Assembly (NCBI GenBank): GCA_036307305.1
Contig: JAXJXV010000014.1
Location: 124,001-188,000, forward strand
Length of the DNA stretch: 64,000 bases
Direction of reading: 5' to 3'
DNA from: SIG607 sp036307305
Lineage (GTDB): Bacteria > Bacillota > Clostridia > Oscillospirales > Acutalibacteraceae
How positions within the stretch are numbered: the stretch's first letter is position 1; every line of letters starts with the position of its first letter. The position numbers were made by a program, and so were the translations under genes. The notes below the pieces were generated by a model. That model saw only the letters and a list, made by a program, of their open reading frames with translations, did not search any database and had not been told where the DNA came from. This document shows positions 61,371 to 64,000 of the stretch, one piece after another.

Positions 61371-62040
61371 CGGGATGATTTATGACTGTCTCTTCGAGAG
61401 TGTATGATTCACTTTTCGAGAAAAAGTTGCACCTGCGCCAAGTATAAACTTGGACAAGATTAAAGCTTTTCGGCTCTCTGCAAGTTGTCATTCGTATTAT
61501 GAATGACAAGCTGCAGGAAGCCGAAGAAGATAACGAGGAAACTCAAGAAGCAGGTGCTATGACTATCATTTCTATGATGATAGATGATTGTCCTTTAGAA
61601 ATGATTTATGACTCTCTTTTTGGGAGCCGAGCCGTTTCTATTGGACGAAGTCAGATAGAAACGGCTCGGAGACAACGTCGGAGAGCCGGGATGAGCAGGG
61701 CATAATACCCCGCGTCAATAAAGAATTAGTAAGAAATGAAGGTTCGTACACACCATTGACAGTGGGTGTATTATGCCCTGCGGAACTTTCCTTTTAAGAG
61801 CCATATAGAGTAATTATAGAATAATATTAGATAACATTTAACAATGACTTTAATTTGTATATGGCTCTTGTATGATTGACGATTTACTTTTCGATATGCT
61901 TGATGATAATAGTTTTGAAATGATATTTTGAAATTACTATCATTCCCTCAAAAATGGATTGTGCTGACCGTCCGTTTGAGATTACTTACTTTTCGAGTTT
62001 GGGTCAGCACAATCTGCTATAAGATTTTTGATGCTCATCG
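61371..62040. repeat. array of long hairpins with unrelated stems
   Basis: Five consecutive long hairpins. (1) GCACCTGC/GCAGGTGC (61429-61557) encloses CCAAGT-ATAA-ACTTGG and an interrupted 21-bp stem. (2) CCGAGCCGTTTCTAT and complement (61627-61669) is a perfect 15 bp. (3) GGGCATAATAC/GTATTATGCCC (61698-61778) has inner CCC/GGG and GTCAAT/ATTGAC. (4) AAGAGCCATATA and complement is a perfect 12 bp (61796-61869). (5) GATTGTGCTGACC and complement is a perfect 13 bp (61957-62014). Between them a degenerate motif (ATGATTTATGACTnTC; at 61375, 61601, and weaker near 61873 and 62047) recurs. The only frame (61499-61705) runs through two stems and is not considered a gene. Confidence 0.55.
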
Positions 62041-62104
62041 GTTTGATATGCTATATGACTATCGTTTGCAAATGAGGGGACAAAATTTTTCGTTCACAAA
62101 ATTA

Positions 62105-62162
62105 TTTTCGTCAGGAATTCTTGAAGAAATTTATTGACGAAAATGTCCCGCATGAGCGGGGC
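62105..62162 (-). terminator. repeated double-hairpin terminator, copy 1
   Basis: TTTTCGTCA (62105-62113) and TGACGAAAA (62135-62143), 21 bases apart, are followed by GTCCCGC-ATGA-GCGGGGC (62145-62162). Read on the minus strand, the GC hairpin followed by ATTTTCG terminates the sigma-fusion gene. The same composite unit recurs at 63594-63651. Confidence 0.7.
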
Positions 62163-62168
62163 ATTGGG

Positions 62169-63437
62169 TTAGAGAATATAATCGGTTATGGAATCGTACC
62201 AATGAACATAGGTTTCGCCGTTAACGATGAGTGTTTCGTTGTGAGGAAGCAACTCTGTCCACAGTTTTCCGTAATGTTTGTTTGCCCAATCATTTTTGTT
62301 AAATCTTCGCCAAAGAACTGTTCGACCGTTTTTATCAATATATTGTTCTGTCAACGCTCCATTCTCGAAATACTCCATCGTGCATACTGTGTCAAACTCG
62401 TTTTTGAGAATTTTAACTTTATAACGTCCCACAACATCGATAATGTGCTTATCTGTGGATACCGAAACTGTATTGCCGTTTCGACTTATAACTCCGTGGG
62501 GTGCGAGATGCGTTTCACTACCAAGATTGTCCTCACCATAACCCCATTCAGATATGAAATCATCTCCGTCCAAAAACGTAAAAAGTCGTTTGGCTCCATT
62601 TTTATCTACATAGCTTTCCCCAAGCCAGCGACAATGTGAGTTTGTAAGCTGTGCATAGTAGTTGTGCGGTGCATTATCAATATATTTGCCATCTTTGCTT
62701 TCAGAATTGGTCAAAATTTCCACACCTTCAATACCATGGATGAATGCTACAGAAGTTACTTTAGAATGTACCCTTTCAGTTATATTTCTGCCGGGCATAT
62801 CATAACTTGCCCATATAATTTCTTCTCCCTCCTTTGGAATAATAAACCAGTTTGGAAGTTCTTCAAATATAATCGGAAATACAGGGTCGGAGATGACCTC
62901 AATATTATATTCAGGTAAAGTATCGGGTAATTTTTTCATAATTATTTCTCCTTTCAAGTTTTCTTTACTGAGATAATGCTGCTTGAATTTTTCTTTCGCA
63001 TGATAGAGCCGACTTTTGACCGTACCAACAGGAATGCTTAGTTTTTTTGCAATATTCTCTTGTGACAGATCCTTGAAGAAATACAAATACAAAATCTGCT
63101 TTTCTTTGTCGCCGAGAAGATCCAAAGTGTCACGTACAACACTTTTTTCGGTAATACCGAATCGTCCTTTACATAACATTGATTCGGTCATAAGCTCCAA
63201 GGGAATATTTAAGTTCTTCGCTTTTTGTCTGTAATAGTCGTTGCATTTGTGATTTGCAATACCAATTAACCATGCCTTGAAAGCCGATGCGTTTTTGATG
63301 GTTTCAAATTTCATCGTCGCGATAAGGCAGACATCTTGAATAATATCCTCTGCATCGTGCTTATTATTAATTTTAAACTTAACATATCGTTCAAGAGGCA
63401 CAAGATTTTCCTGCAATAACCTTTCAAATTCGTTCAC
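62169..63437 (-). CDS. sigma-70 family (ECF) factor fused to a C-terminal beta-rich domain
   Basis: 422 residues from a GTG at 63437 after AGGAGGTG. Residues ~1-160 are an ECF sigma factor: region 2 HDAEDIIQDVCLIATMKFET, region 4 LSQENIAKKLSIPVGTVKSR. The remaining ~255 residues (NWFIIPKEGEEIIWASYDMP, HSHCRW-like TNSHCRWLGES, FDTVCTMEYFENGALTEQY) form an unrecognised domain. The junction contains AAAGGAG followed 10 bases later by an ATG at 62939, so the second half can also be translated alone. Two formerly separate genes may have merged, or a sensory tail controls the sigma factor. Confidence 0.75.
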   Translation of the reverse strand: MNEFERLLQENLVPLERYVKFKINNKHDAEDIIQDVCLIATMKFETIKNASAFKAWLIGIANHKCNDYYRQKAKNLNIPLELMTESMLCKGRFGITEKSVVRDTLDLLGDKEKQILYLYFFKDLSQENIAKKLSIPVGTVKSRLYHAKEKFKQHYLSKENLKGEIIMKKLPDTLPEYNIEVISDPVFPIIFEELPNWFIIPKEGEEIIWASYDMPGRNITERVHSKVTSVAFIHGIEGVEILTNSESKDGKYIDNAPHNYYAQLTNSHCRWLGESYVDKNGAKRLFTFLDGDDFISEWGYGEDNLGSETHLAPHGVISRNGNTVSVSTDKHIIDVVGRYKVKILKNEFDTVCTMEYFENGALTEQYIDKNGRTVLWRRFNKNDWANKHYGKLWTELLPHNETLIVNGETYVHWYDSITDYIL

Positions 63438-63593
63438 ATTATCACCTCCTTATTGATTGGTCTTGAAATCGATTTCATTTATATAGTCGATTCAAAACAT
63501 CAAAAGGTTCAATTATAGAAAATTATAACACAAAATTTTTGAAATTTCATTCAACGCTTTGTAATACTTGTGATATATCCTACTGTATCATAG

Positions 63594-63651
63594 TTTTCGT
63601 CAGGAGAAACATAGATATTTTATTGACGAAAATGCCCCGCAGAAGCGGGGC
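63594..63651 (-). terminator. repeated double-hairpin terminator, copy 2
   Basis: TTTTCGTCA (63594-63602) and TGACGAAAA (63624-63632), again 21 bases apart, are followed by GCCCCGC-AGAA-GCGGGGC (63634-63651). It ends 6 bases before the stop of the minus-strand gene at 63657, which it should terminate. Confidence 0.75.
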
Positions 63652-63656
63652 AAAAA

Positions 63657-63995
63657 TTACAAGCCAATTGGATAATCTCCGTATCCCATACAACAGGAAA
63701 TGCCTCCCAGCGAAAAGCGTTGCATTTCAATTGTTGCTAAAAGAATGCAAATACATGTATGGTACATACTGTTGATATCATAGGTAAAGCCTAAAGATTT
63801 GTGTTTGGATTTCTTTTCAACAACAATTTCTACAGCAATTAATTCATCAAGAGCTTTTCTTAAAACATCTTCATCAAAGCATAATTTTTCTTGTAGTTCT
63901 CCAAGGCTAATATCACTCATGGATATTATACCAAGACAAACATTAAGATTGTTCTTGTCTGAAAGGACGGGCAATACCTTCTGAGCAAATTCCAC
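63657..63995 (-). CDS. winged-helix-like protein, probably cut by the window end
   Basis: At least 112 residues; the GTG at 63995 lacks visible upstream context and the frame may begin beyond the window. Residues ~20-70 (LGIISMSDISLGELQEKLCF, ALDELIAVEIVVEKK) have a winged-helix layout. The C-terminal part has CICILLATIEMQ and CCMGYGDYPIGL. Possibly a small regulator; family uncertain. Confidence 0.45.
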   Translation of the reverse strand: MEFAQKVLPVLSDKNNLNVCLGIISMSDISLGELQEKLCFDEDVLRKALDELIAVEIVVEKKSKHKSLGFTYDINSMYHTCICILLATIEMQRFSLGGISCCMGYGDYPIGL

Positions 63996-64000
63996 TGTGT

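Noticed and set aside
61499..61705. 68-residue frame in the hairpin array
   Set aside because: No ribosome site. It runs through both arms of two long perfect hairpins, so its sequence is dictated by the palindromes; composition (Glu-rich, then Arg-rich) is unlike neighbouring proteins.
61371..62040. CRISPR array
   Set aside because: The repeated parts are degenerate and not evenly spaced, and the palindromes, which would be the spacers, are long hairpins; no cas genes.

Overview
The window looks like chromosomal DNA of an uncultured gut-type Clostridia (Oscillospiraceae/Lachnospiraceae-like). It is AT-rich with sigma-A promoters. It carries the Firmicutes gene string yicC-remA-gmk-rpoZ-priA-def-fmt-rsmB-rlmN-stp-prkC-rsgA-spoVM, a SPOCS/LysM spore-coat protein, tepA-ftsK/spoIIIE, and oxygen-defence genes typical of anaerobes (superoxide reductase). 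No rRNA or CRISPR array was seen; one tRNA (Cys) is present.

Layout. 1-1490: guaB start, a radical SAM gene and tRNA-Cys. 1490-16100: an accessory block bracketed by two copies of a long hairpin-rich repeat, one abutting the tRNA 3' end. It holds a KilA-N protein, a LytTR two-component pair, an operon of secreted and wall-anchored proteins that it probably controls, a superoxide reductase/AhpC/TrxR-AhpF-like operon (minus strand), and an MFS transporter with a 7alpha-hydroxysteroid-dehydrogenase-like SDR. 16100-44020: core genes for RNA/nucleotide metabolism, replication restart, formylmethionine cycle, Ser/Thr signalling, ribosome maturation, sporulation, base-excision repair, chromosome translocation and a GH2 glycosidase.

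44100-64000: a plastic accessory region. It opens with a large serine recombinase, then a 5'-truncated RHS polymorphic toxin with an HNH nuclease tip and candidate immunity gene, an orphan immunity-like gene, and a second, orphan RHS tip with an intein-like HINT domain, a toxin tip and an immunity gene. The two RHS genes share near-identical DNA at the core, consistent with tip exchange. REP-like hairpins cut a lipoprotein gene just before the orphan tip. An ECF sigma/DUF4367 pair, two XRE regulators and a second sigma factor fused to a C-terminal domain follow.

The most unusual part is 60.0-62.17 kb: about 2.1 kb with no credible gene, preceded by a promoter and packed with long helices. The first ~1.2 kb resembles a giant ornate structured RNA (ROOL/GOLLD-like in style, class not established). 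The following ~0.8 kb is a row of at least five long perfect hairpins with unrelated stem sequences separated by a degenerate recurring motif. A smaller multi-branched structured element lies at 52.81-53.06 kb between RHS modules. These are the best candidates for undescribed biology here. All homology statements are from reading the protein sequences; no database search was run.
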